The notes below the pieces were generated by a model, which was given only the letters and a program-made list of their open reading frames with translations, was not told the DNA's origin and made no database searches. DNA of 64,000 nt from Muraenolepis orangiensis (Eukaryota > Chordata > Actinopteri > Gadiformes > Muraenolepididae): NCBI GenBank assembly GCA_027704905.1, contig CM051015.1, forward strand, positions 17,262,551 through 17,326,550. Direction: 5' to 3'. A program made the translations under genes and the position numbers. Below, piece by piece: positions 48,855 through 59,440 of the stretch (positions within the stretch are counted from its first letter, which is position 1; every line of letters begins with the position of its first letter).

Positions 48855-50115
48855 GCTCTCTCTCTTTGTTTAGTTTGTTGTTATTTAGCTTTAGGTATTA
48901 GTATATTTGTGTGTGCATTTATTCCCCCTGTGTCAACTGTTGCACCTTAATTTCCCTCGGGATAAATAAAGTTATCTGAATCTGAATAAAAATGTTAAAT
49001 CATTGTAAAGAATGTTCAGTTCAGTTCATGTTTTATTGTCCCACAAGGGAAACTCCCTTTGCAGCAGGGCATGATAAACATTGCAAAGAAATTAAGTCGG
49101 TCACATTTTATGAGACCAGAGTTGAACTTGACTGCTGAGAGCCAACCCTCGTACGAAGAGACCCCGCAAGATGGACTGGTAGAACCATACCGCCTTTAGT
49201 ATTCACCTTTAGGGTTGAGGTTGGGAATAGGGTTGGGGATAGGGTTAAGGTTGGGGATAGGGTTAAGGTTGGGGATAGGGTTGGGGTTGGGGATAGGGGT
49301 TATTGTTATGGTTAGGGATAGACCCCATTAGGGTTAGTGTATCGTTTTATTTTTGGTTATGGGGTGTGGTTTTAGGGTTTTAGGGTTTTCCATTAGGGTT
49401 CGCTTTTAGGGTTTGATTACATTGATTGCATATGCAAAACAATGTGATAAGAATCACAAGGCCAAATTCCCTGTCATCTGTACTCGAGCGAATATGTGTG
49501 AAGCCTTTTTCTCACCAGTGATCACTCCCACTTTCTCCAAGGTGCCGTTCTGTGACCAGTGCTCGTCGTCTATCCCCTGGAAGAAGCAGGCTGCCCCCTG
49601 GTTGCACCAGAAAGGAGCGCTGACTTCCGCTCTCAGGTGAGGGAAGGTGCAGTTGCCCAGCTGGAAGAACTCGTACCACTCCATGGTGTAGTTCCTCTGC
49701 GTCTCACCACTGCTGAATCCAATGGCATCGTGCATTATGTGCTGTATGAAGAAAAAGAAAATCACAGACATAACCGTTAGTATGATGTGTGTGTGTGTCA
49801 TGATTCCACAACGTAAAAGCACCAATTACTGTACTTCCTTTCCTTCTTTCTACTTACAAGTTTACTCAGGGCATCTCCGTACTTAAACTCCCAAACGGGT
49901 GCTTGCAGTCGATATACTGAAATGCTATCAGTGTCCCTCATGTAGGGTATGCGCCCGTCACGCTCACCAGTCGAGCAAAATGGGTACCGGGCTTGGCAGT
50001 ACGAGTCCACATCGGGTCGTTTGTCAACCCGCCTGTTGTCAAATACAATGAAAAGCATAAGAAACATCCACTCGAGGGAACCTCTGTGGAGTGCATACCT
50101 CCGCCACACCCACAC
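47906..50115 (-). CDS. cln5: CLN5, copy 2
   Basis: Exons 50115-49858, 49741-49516 and 48405-47906 have the same phases and length (327 residues) as copy 1. Both candidate catalytic residues (His in MHDAIGF, Cys in FDCSQF) and all cysteine-rich motifs are kept. About six residues differ from copy 1: K for E in VDxRPD, S for L in FCxTGE, F for L in WYExFQL, D for E in RSxPGPN, S for F in SSRxQTNY, and L for F in SYVExAIS. No disabling change is seen, so both copies could work if the duplication is real. The gene lies divergently from GATD3, whose ATG is 2.7 kb away. Confidence 0.93.
48406..49515. other. cln5 copy 2, intron 2
   Basis: Matches copy 1 intron 2, with a longer CT/CG-interrupted run (48812-48864) and a slightly longer GGGTT-type degenerate array (about 49207-49415). 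Nothing else recognised. Confidence 0.6.
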
Positions 50116-50157
50116 ATCCCCTTTGCCCTATCTCCCAATGCTAAAGAATCCTTCAAC

Positions 50158-50234
50158 CAGTGGCGGCTGGCCCATAGGGGGCGCTGGGGCGCCGCCCCCC
50201 CCCCAAACCACACCCAAAAAAAAATAAAAAAATA

Positions 50235-50283
<49 letters not shown>

Positions 50284-51673
50284 TGTCAATATGTGTGTGG
50301 AATGCACCCAGAAATATGTGTAAAATATGATTTTAAAATAATTTGCGCAACATAATATGCTTTTCCTAGTACACATATGCCTAGTACACTGCAGCCTTAA
50401 GGGAGCATTTGTATGACGATGCTGCTGGGGCGCTTTTCAATGCGCCCCACGAAGGCGGGTCTCTGTAGCAGTTTAGCCAATTGCTGATTCAAGATATAAT
50501 AATAATAATAATAATACATTTTATTTGTTGGGCGCCTTTCAAGACACCCAAGGACACCTTACAGAGCATATATGCTACAGTAAAATTAAAATTATAAAAA
50601 TATAAAAAAAGTAAAAACAGTGGACTTCACAAAGTGTCCGCAGGGTTTAAAACAAGACAAACAACAGGAAGTAAAATGAAGAAAGGAAGAAAGATGGTAC
50701 CGTTCATAAGGGATATGCCAGTTTAAACAGATGGGTTTTTAGTTGGGTTTTGTAGGTTGTTATAGAATCAGACTGTGGGATGTGTAGTGGCAGGGAGTTC
50801 CAGAGTCTGGGAGCCAAGCAACTGAAAGCTCGAGCCCCCATGGTGCCGAGGCGTGAGCGGGGGACGGTGAGAAGTCCAACGGAGGGTGCGGGAGGGGGTG
50901 TACTCCTGAAGGAGGTCAGTGATGTAGATGGGGGTTAGATTGTGGAGAGCTTTGTACGTGAGTAAGAGGTTTTTATAGTCAATCCGGTAGCGCACAGGAA
51001 GCCAGTGTAGTTGAATGAGAACGGGGGTGATGTGGTCAGATGAGTTAGTGCGGGTGATGATCCGGGCAGCAGAGTTCTGAATTATTTGCAGTCTGTTGAG
51101 GAGTTTGATGGGAAGGCCAGTCAGAAGTGCATTGCAGTAATCAATCCGGGACGTGACAAATGAGTGGACCAGGATTTCAGTGCTGGATTGGGACAGAGAT
51201 GAGCGGACTCTAGAGATGTTCCGAAGATGGAAGAAGGCAGTGCGAGTGATGTTTTTAATGTGTGGTACAAATGAGAGGGAGCCGTCCAGAATGACACCGA
51301 GGCTTTTTACTTGGGAAGAGAATGGTATGGGGAAGCCGTCGATGATGATGTTTAATATATATAAACGAGTGACATAAAATGTAGCCAATCAGCGTCCTCA
51401 AAACGTCATTTGTGTGCGTCACAGTGTACTACTAGGAAACACACACACACACTTTTTGTCAGTGTGTGCCGATATATATATTTTTTTGTTGAGTGATTGA
51501 TATAGTTTTCGTGAGTGATTTAAACAAGCAGGTATATATATATATATATGGGTGTCGCGATCGTGAAGTCCAACTGGGGGAGGGGGGGGGGGGGTCGCGA
51601 TCGTGAAGTCAAACGGAGGGGGGTGTCGCGATCGTGAAGTGCGGGGGGGGGGGGGCGGTATAGCTGGTGAACT
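50158..51673. mobile_element. hAT-like composite with nested LINE fragment (copy 2)
   Basis: Counterpart of 43683-45048. The LINE fragment runs 51388-50768 on the minus strand, with a small deletion shifting its end relative to copy 1. The right part differs: about 240 bp extra (51400-51650) with TA and G runs is present, and 18 bp of the terminal repeat are lost. These differences show the units have diverged by more than base substitution. Confidence 0.6.
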
Positions 51674-52848
51674 ATGTCCTGGACCTCTGCGCCAAAATCG
51701 AATCAACTGTTGATCAACTGGCCCATACGTAATCTAATCAACTAATCAGTCTTGTCCAATTCCGTACATAATAACTTTAAGTTATCTTGCCGACAGACAG
51801 ACAGGTAAAACATAACCTCCTCCCTTACCTCCTTGGATGGCGGAGCTAAAAACTAAAAAAAGCTACAGTAAACATAAGAATCTTGACTCTACTATATACT
51901 AAATGCCATTGGGATGGATTCAACAAGCGCACGGCACACTTTAAAAACAATGATGTACCATAAGTTGGTACCAGGTTTCTATGCAGGTCACATGATTGTT
52001 GCTGCGGATGATTATAACTATGCACGTAGAGTACGAGTTAGAGGGGACTCTACGACCCCGGCATAACAACGAGCATGTCAGAAGGACTAGAGTACACAGG
52101 ACTGACTGAGTCACATTGATTGATTGAGAAGATCAGGGTTCAGGTTGATCCGGTTCTATGTTTGGCCATCATACCTGTACGGGACGGGCCACTCCTGTGG
52201 ACCCGTGGAGAGATGTGTGCCGTATGCGCTCACACAGAGCCACGAACACAGGCCCAGGGTTAGCACACACACGAGAGTCGCTACGGGTCTCATGTCAGCT
52301 CACTCACTCTCTCTCAGGCACACAGGACCCCAATGTCCTCAGGAAAGAAAATAGACGGGAAGATACTTTTCAAAGCCACTTCCCTGTCAGTGACGTCAGG
52401 TCACGTGGTCTTGTTTATAAGTGTAGTCATGCGGTTGGTGGTTAAAAACAACAGTATGTATACAACTCGTCGTTATATAGCATAGAACAACCAACCTGTA
52501 CGACGTTTTTTTTACATTTTTCTTTACATTGGATCCATTTGGACATATTCATATAAATAAACATCTACATTTATAAATATATGTATATATGTTTAGGGAT
52601 TTATTTAAAGTGTATTTGGGATTTGTGTTTTTTTTATGTAGGGAGCATGATGGTGATCATAGACGTATAGCGAATTATACATCCACACCAGATTTTCTAT
52701 TTTTATTTGAATCATCCCCTGCAGTAGAGGGCGTTATAATCTAACCACACACAAACACACTTGACACCAAGTGAAGTTCAAGCCGGTCGCCGGTTTCAGC
52801 CATCGGCTCGTCGAGTAGAAGCACACACACACACGCTGTCATATCACG
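51674..52848. other. spacer between cln5 copy 2 and GATD3
   Basis: Matches 45049-46100 until about 52715, then unique GATD3 5' flank. It holds the CRE/E-box pair at 52391-52407 and a short CA run at 52823-52834 just before the GATD3 ATG. Confidence 0.5.
52391..52407. promoter_or_regulatory. CRE plus CLEAR-like E-box (unit 2)
   Basis: TGACGTCA at 52391-52398 and GTCACGTG at 52400-52407. It lies about 450 bp upstream of the GATD3 ATG and 2.3 kb upstream of the cln5 copy 2 ATG, in a divergent arrangement, so it might serve either or both. Confidence 0.35.
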
Positions 52849-55800
52849 ATGGGAAGGCGCGTTGCTGTAGTGCTTGCAGGCTGCGGCGTTTTCGACGGCA
52901 CTGAAATCCACGAAGCCTCCGCGGTGTTGGTCCATCTCAGCAGAGGCGGTGCAAGTGTACGTAGGTTGTCGCTAGTGTCGCTGTGGCCGACACACCGTGC
53001 CCTGGCTAGCCCATAGGTTGTTAGGCCAAAGTTACTGGTCACGTAGGCCAACTCTGTCACATTTGGGCTACCCAAACTCCTTATTTTGCACCAAAAAAGG
53101 ACCAACTAACAGTGTCTGTCTTCCATGCTAAATTCCCCCCAAAAATGTGACCATTTAAATGTAACGTTAAATGTGTTGAGCATTGTGATGAGTGTTTAAC
53201 TCATACGGTTTCTTGCGTAAGACACGAGTTATACTTATTATTATTTATTTAGTTGGCTCACATGAACTTGCCCATGAACAGACACACACTGAGGCGCGCA
53301 CGCCTCACACACTTCGTGACGTCACCTTCTTAACAACATATTACCGTATGAACGGTAGGTAACCGTACTATACACAGTATAAGCAGTAGGTAAGGACGTA
53401 AATGGTACAATGTAAATACTCGACACTCGATCTTAGTTTTGTTGTTAAACAACAAAACAATAACACTTTCCGCTCATGCCTATACACTTTAAGTACCAAA
53501 CTGGCAAAATGATGTAACTTGAACTTGGTTACAGGTTTTGTTAACATATCTGCAATCATTTGCTCAGCAGGACAATACTCCAGCATCACTTTTCCTCCCT
53601 TATGAAATGATGCCTTATGTCAATGTGCTTGCATCTCTGCCTGCTCACTGGGTTTTGGGCTAAAGCTATGGTACCCTGATTATCCTCATACACTTTTGTC
53701 TGTGCATATTGATATTTGTCAATACCTTCGAGTAATTGTTCTAAGTACATGCATTCTTGCATGGCTGAAGCCATAGACATGTATTCAGCTTCACAGGTGG
53801 AAAGAGCCACTGTTGGCTGTTTTCTTGACTTCCACGAGATCAAATAACTGCTCTTACTTAGACTGACACAGTACCCTGTTGTGCTGCGCCGGTCTGTCAC
53901 GTCAACTGCCCAATCAACATCTGTGTATACGTGTAGGCCTAGCTTTTCTTTGTCACTTCTCCTGAAGCATAACTATTTTTCTGTTGTCCCTTTTAGGTAT
54001 CGGAGTACATGTTTTACTGTGAGCCAGTGTTCCTTAGTAGTATTATAGTAGAAGTATTGAGACAGCTTGCTCACTACAAAGCCCAAATCAGGTCTAGTGC
54101 AAGTGGATAAATAGATCAAGCTCCCTACTGCCTCCCTGTACATTTTGGGTTCTCTTCGGTGTACTCTAGCTTTTGCTCACAGGGTGTTTCTCGTGGTTTG
54201 CAGTCTTGCATGTCAAACCTCTGTAGTATTTTGTTTACATACCTTCCCTGTAACATTTTGATACAACCTTCTGTCTGATCAAAATCAATGTAGCCATTTG
54301 CCACAAATCTTGCCTTGAATCTGTCTGATCCGTCAATGTCATCATAGACCCATCTATGCCCATCTGGCCTTTTTCCAGGTGGCAAGTTGGTGAGGGTAAA
54401 TGTCTTGTTTTCCTCTAATGACTGTATTTCCTCATCCATGGCATTTTTCCACAGCCTTGACTTGACTGACGTCATAGCGTCCTGGTGGGTTTGAGGGATA
54501 TCACATACGGCTCTGAAACAAAAGTCTACGCATGTTTGCAGTTTATCCTCAAACGCTTATTATGAAATCCTCTAAGGTAAGGTGGCTATTTCTTGCTTGG
54601 AGGTGGGTTCCTTCTAGTCTCTGTTTGGACTGTTGGACAAACCCGGCTGTATTTGGTCAGTCTGTTCAGGTATGGTCTCAGAAACACCACTTTGAACACC
54701 TTCACCCTGTACGCTTAGCTCCTGTACATGTTCTACGCTTTCATCTGCAGTATTCTCTTCGGGTACTGCTAGCCCTAAGACGCACCTCAGTGCCATGCTC
54801 TGTGTATGACTCTTGTGTTTGTGTTTCTTTTGCCTTAGCTGTCTTGGTCATACATTTTACCAACCATTGTTTCTTAACCCTCTCTTCTCTTTGGGTAGTT
54901 CACTAAGTACTCTGGGCTGTTTTTTGTCATAGCCTACGAAAACACCCTGGTCACACCTAGAGCCAAGCTTCCCCTTCTCCTGTCTGTATGTGAAGCACTC
55001 ACATACAGATCCAAACTTCTGCATTTTGGACACATTTGTCTTCCTGTCAGTTAACACTTGGTAGGGTGTCTGTTTTGTGCGTCTGCTGTACCACCTATTC
55101 CGTACATGGGCTGCTGTCTGGACTGCATGATTCCACAGCCCATTAGGTAACTGGCTTTCTAACAGTATGCACCTGCCCATTTCAAAAAGTGTTCTCCAGC
55201 CTCTTTCTGCCGTGCCATTTTGGTGAGGGGAATAAGGCCGCGATGTTTCGTGTCTAATCCTGTTCTTGTTTAACAGTGCCTGAAAACCCCTGCTTGTAAA
55301 CTCTGTTCCACTATCTGAACAGATACATTTTACTCCTCCATACGGAGCTATGTCTGCTAGGAACTTTTCAGTAGCCTATGGTGTTACTTTTGGATTTAAG
55401 GAAATATACGAATACAGCACTAGAGTAACGTCAGTGAACGACTGTGCATATCTATGTCCATCTATGGAGTCGGTTTGCATAGGACCGGCTAGGTCAGTAT
55501 GTACTATCAGTCGGGGCTTCTCTGCTCTCCTATCTGGGTCTCTGTTTCTCCTCTGGGTAAACTTGCCTTGTGTACATGTTCCACATAACTGGACTGGTCT
55601 GATGGCCCTGTCTTTTATTTCCATGCCTTCTACTACTTATTGTAATTTTTGCACATCTTCGTAATTGCAATGACCCAAAATGTCATGCCAGGTTTGCATG
55701 TCATGGCAACCATTACATTTATCCACATTTTCATCAACTGTATGAAGGTAGTACAATTTGCCATACTCATGGATGTCAAACCTTGTACAGTCGCTGCTTG

Positions 55801-58800
55801 TCATGACGCTTTCTCCTTTCCTGAAGATGACAGTGGTTCCGTTGTCTGTTGCTGTTGTGACTGATCAAATGTATTGGGGGTATGAAGACATATACAACGC
55901 TCCACGTAGCATTGCGCTGACTTGTTGTCCAGTACACCATCGCATCTCCCCTTCGCTGGGCGACTGCATTGGCATTTGGTCCCGTCTGCCAGCTCCACTG
56001 AATGCGCACCGGACTGGAATGTGTCGTCGAAGCTCTTGAATTTCCTGATGTCATTGATGATATGGGATGTCGCTCCCGCATCCACCATGAGGCCTCTCGT
56101 CTGGACGTTGTCTGGTGGCTTCCAGGGTTGGCTCTCCACGTTACTTGCTTTGAAGAGAAAATCTGCGCGGTCTTTCTTTTCAGAAATTTCAGAGTCATAT
56201 TGTGTGTTGCTCTTGCAGTTGTTACACCATGTCTTTCGTCAACATGCTTTTGCCCTGTGACCTTTTGTACCGCACTTGAAGCTGTAACAAACGCCAGCAT
56301 GGCGTTCGTTACTTGCCATATGAAGCGTAGTCAGCATATATATAGTACACATAACTTCACATATATAACGCATAACATATAGTCCTATTATGCGGGGCTT
56401 TCCTATCTCTGCATAATGTTCTTGCAGAGCTGCCAACTCCTCTGCGCTGTTATCGGCTGGTCTGGTCAAAATTGTCTCTTTTTAGCTTTAAAGTGTGTAG
56501 GTGCCCCAGAAACCTTGTCTCCCAGAGTCCTTTCTTTCATCTCCGTTGAATATAAGCTGAGACCACATAATGCTCGTATGTTTGCCATGTTGCTAACGCG
56601 ATCTCGTGGCTGCTAGCTAAACTTGACTTGCTAAGCTAACATTAGCTCGTTAGCCTTTCGGTGTGCTATTTGCCCCGCGCAAACTTCTTCTTCGTATTTT
56701 TGTCTCGTGAACTTCTTCTTCGTATTCTTGTCTGGGCCCATAACCTGATGAGTGTTTAACTCAGCGGTTTCCTGCGTAAGACACGAAAAGACACTTTATA
56801 CTTTATTTAGTTGGCTCACATGAACTTGCCCATAAACAGACACACTGCGGCGCGCAAGCCTCACACACTCTTCGTGACCCAGCTTCTTATCAACGTATTA
56901 ACATATTACCGTAAGAACAAGTAACTGTACTATACACAGTATAAGCAGTAGGTAAGGATGTAAATGGTACAACGTACATGTAAATACTCATTGGGTGGTA
57001 CGGAGCTATGGGTGGTGGGTTATTAACAATGAGTACCTTCGCCGGTATCCTCCTGCAGGTGAAGATGTTTGCACCCAATGTGGATCAGATGCATGTGGTG
57101 GACCATCTGAAAGGAGGCCCCGCAGTCCCGGAGGAGAGGAGGAACGTGTTGGTGGAGAGCGCTAGGCTGGCGAGAGGAGAGATTCAGGATCTTTCCAAAC
57201 TTCTCGTCAAAGACTACGACGCCATCATTTTCCCAGGTGCGGGGTTTCCCAGGGCAACCGCCACCCTGAACAAATGATGTCTCGTTAGCCTGCTGACGAG
57301 GGACGATGTCTATATCCCTAGGCTTGGTTGGGTCCTCCTCTTTGCTTCACATGATCCTAATGAGGGCCACAACTTATCATGTATTTCTATTTATGGTTAT
57401 TTATTTAGCAAACACCAAAGTATCCAAAGTGGATACTTGTGGTAATGAAATGTTGCCTTGCTCAAGGATGCCAAGAGACTGCAGATATTAGGGTTCAAAC
57501 TCTGTACCGTTTGCCAGGGAGAGAAACATCCAAATCAATGTGGATAAACTATCAATTGTCATTTATTATACAATTTATCATTTCCCACACCCCAAAGCTA
57601 AAAAGTAATACTTTCATAACAATCTGCAACTTACAAAGGCCAATCGAAATTTCTAATCAACCCATTTTCTATCTCTGTGTAATGGATAATAAAGTTGTCT
57701 TACCCCCCCCCCCCCCCCCCCCCTGTGTTTTGCAGGTGGCTTCGGGGCGGCTAAGAACCTGTGTACGTGGGCTACAGACGGGAAGGACTGCCGTGTCAAC
57801 GAGGGGGTGAAGGCGGTGCTCCAGGCCTTCCACGCCGAGGGCAAGCCCATCGGCCTCTGCTGCATCTCCCCCGTCCTGGCCGCCAAGGTCTTCCCCGGCT
57901 GCGAGGTCACGGTCGGCCGCGAGAACGACGACAAGTGGGTCCTGATTTACGAACTCATCCCTGGAGATGCCCTCCTGAACCTGTACTATTGAGCTGCTTG
58001 CCCGCGCTGCTCTGACAAAAGAGCGATACCCAGCTTCACCCAGCAACAGCTGTTATGACTCAGTGGTCACAAAAGACTGTAAGGTCTTTGAGTCCACACA
58101 TGATTGAAATACAAATTCTGATATTTATTTAACCAACATAAGTATATACAATAAAACATGTATTCTGTACAATCATGGGGGTGAGTGTAGCGTAGGGATG
58201 TGCTGTGGGGATGTTTTAGAGTGCAAACACAACATTGAACAGCACAAGACCAAGCCCACAGGGCCCAAAGGACTGAAGACTAAGACCAAAAGACAACATA
58301 AAACTCGACATAAGACCAAGCCCAAAAAGGCGCAACAAAAACTAAAATGCAAAACCAAAAGAGGAACCAATAGCCAACCTGTCTGTGTTGGAAGAGAGAG
58401 GAAATGGCTGATGTGGTTTACCCTGTAAAGCCTGCAGGGCCAACCACATCGACTGCCTACCCTCTTAGCTCAGCACAGATACACAAACAGGAGAACCAGC
58501 AGACGAGAGGGTCCTCACACTGGCCTGATGTTGTCTTTGTCAGGGCACGTGAATGTGTGTGCACCTTTTACATTAGTATATGTACAGTATAGCATCTCGC
58601 TCCCTAAAAACCAGTAGCAGTGTGCAATTGGAACCGACAGTAGCAAGGCTTGCACCAACGGTAGCAAAGTACTTTGTTCTTGGTTCTCACACTCACTCAC
58701 TCACTCACTGTTAGCGATCAAGTTAGTTACAAAAGCCATGTGGCTGCTTCTTTCTCTTGTCTAGATACCCGGACACTACGGGTACTGCCGCCGCCATCGT

Positions 58801-58960
58801 CCAGCTGGGCTGCACGCACGTGAGCAAGAGTGTGGCCGAGAGCCACGTGGACGAGAAGAACAAAGTGGTCACCACCTGCGCGTTCATGTGCGACGCGCCT
58901 CTCCACGAGATCTTCGACGGCGTCGGCACCATGGTGCAGGCGACGCTGAAGCTCGCCTGA
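52849..58960 (+). CDS. gatd3: GATD3/ES1 family protein (DJ-1/PfpI-like), four exons
   Basis: Exons 52849-52956, 57059-57236, 57736-57934 and 58765-58960 join in phase (0, 1, 2) to 226 residues. Text: MGRRVAVVLAGCGVFDGTEI, FAPNVDQMHVVDH, DYDAIIFPGGFGAAKN, the nucleophile-elbow-like GLCCISPVLAAKV, TGTAAAIVQLG, and VVTTCAFMCDAPLHEIFDGV. This is the ES1/GATD3 (C21orf33) subfamily of glutamine amidotransferase-like proteins, which is mitochondrial in vertebrates. Fish ES1 enlarges cone mitochondria. Human GATD3 has about 40 more N-terminal residues (the presequence). Here an in-frame TAG lies shortly upstream of the ATG, so the product lacks it unless another first exon exists. The donor at 57935 (GTGGGT) was chosen because it alone keeps frame with exon 4. 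Intron 1 holds a copia element. An AATAAA lies at 59169. Confidence 0.9.
53186..56990 (-). mobile_element. degenerate Ty1/copia retrotransposon in GATD3 intron 1
   Basis: The LTRs (53186-53420 and 56746-56990, about 240 bp) are clearly related but diverged. A candidate 5-bp duplicate CATTG flanks them (53181-53185 and 56989-56993; the last two LTR bases are ambiguous). Minus-strand remains in order: gag zinc knuckle (CGTKGHRAKAC, about 56240), protease DAGATSHI (about 56070), integrase (LCGTCTQGKF, IVHTDLAGPM, about 55490-55600, and 55180-54857), RT (54475-54125) with the central catalytic part deleted, and RNase H (53900-53586, KVYEDNQGTIAL). Many stops and shifts: it cannot move by itself. 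Confidence 0.88.
56732..56745 (-). other. copia primer-binding site complementary to the initiator tRNA-Met anticodon arm
   Basis: Directly next to the 5' LTR (56746), the minus strand reads GGTTATGGGCCCAG. The plus strand CTGGGCCCATAACC is the anticodon stem-loop sequence of eukaryotic initiator tRNA-Met. Such an internal site implies priming by a half tRNA, as established for Drosophila copia and yeast Ty5. Confidence 0.75.
57237..57735. other. GATD3 intron 2
   Basis: Contains fish repeat-like text (GCCTTGCTCAAGGATGCCAA near 57460) and a C run (57704-57723) acting in the polypyrimidine region of the exon 3 acceptor. No gene. Confidence 0.5.
58052..58524. repeat. possible solo LTR in GATD3 intron 3
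   Basis: It starts TGTTATGACTCAG, has AGTCCACACATGATTG and an AATAAAACA, and ends GGTCCTCACA, parallel in layout to the proven solo LTR at 40136. No convincing target duplication was found, so this is tentative. The rest of intron 3 (to 58764) holds a CTCA tetramer run near 58692-58709. Confidence 0.3.
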
Positions 58961-59168
58961 TTCCCCTTTTGACCGGGATGAATGCTGGGAAATGAAGGCG
59001 CTTAGTTGTATGCGCTGTGCCGTGAGAGTGTAACCTGATGATAATAACGGTCCATGCAAGCCGTTGCTAGCAGAATTTGGTGAGCATATGCGCCGTTCTC
59101 TTGACGCCACAACAGCTTGTGCGAGATGTGATTCCTCCAGGCTGCTTGGCAGGAGGAAGTAAATTTCA

Positions 59169-59174
59169 AATAAA
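59169..59174 (+). terminator. poly(A) signal of GATD3
   Basis: AATAAA about 210 bp after the GATD3 stop, before the convergent acod1 gene. Confidence 0.55.
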
Positions 59175-59295
59175 GTATTTTCAAGATGTGAAAAAGGGTT
59201 GTGGTTTGGTTTTTATGTGAAGCACTGAGAAGTGAGAATAATTTATGTGAAGCCCTGCAGTGCCATATATCTCCATATATTATTATTTTTAATTC

Positions 59296-59301
59296 TTTAT
59301 T
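59296..59301 (-). terminator. poly(A) signal of acod1
   Basis: AATAAA on the minus strand (TTTATT on plus), 140 bp after the acod1 stop. The two convergent genes end within 480 bp of each other. Confidence 0.5.
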
Positions 59302-59440
59302 TACAGTTGATTAGATATTACACCACGCAATATAGTAAGACATATTGCAATACAAATTCATATACATACGCATATGTAATATGCATATTTTTTTTTTGCA
59401 TATAGTTTATACTTTTAATACTTGAAACTTAAACTTAAAT

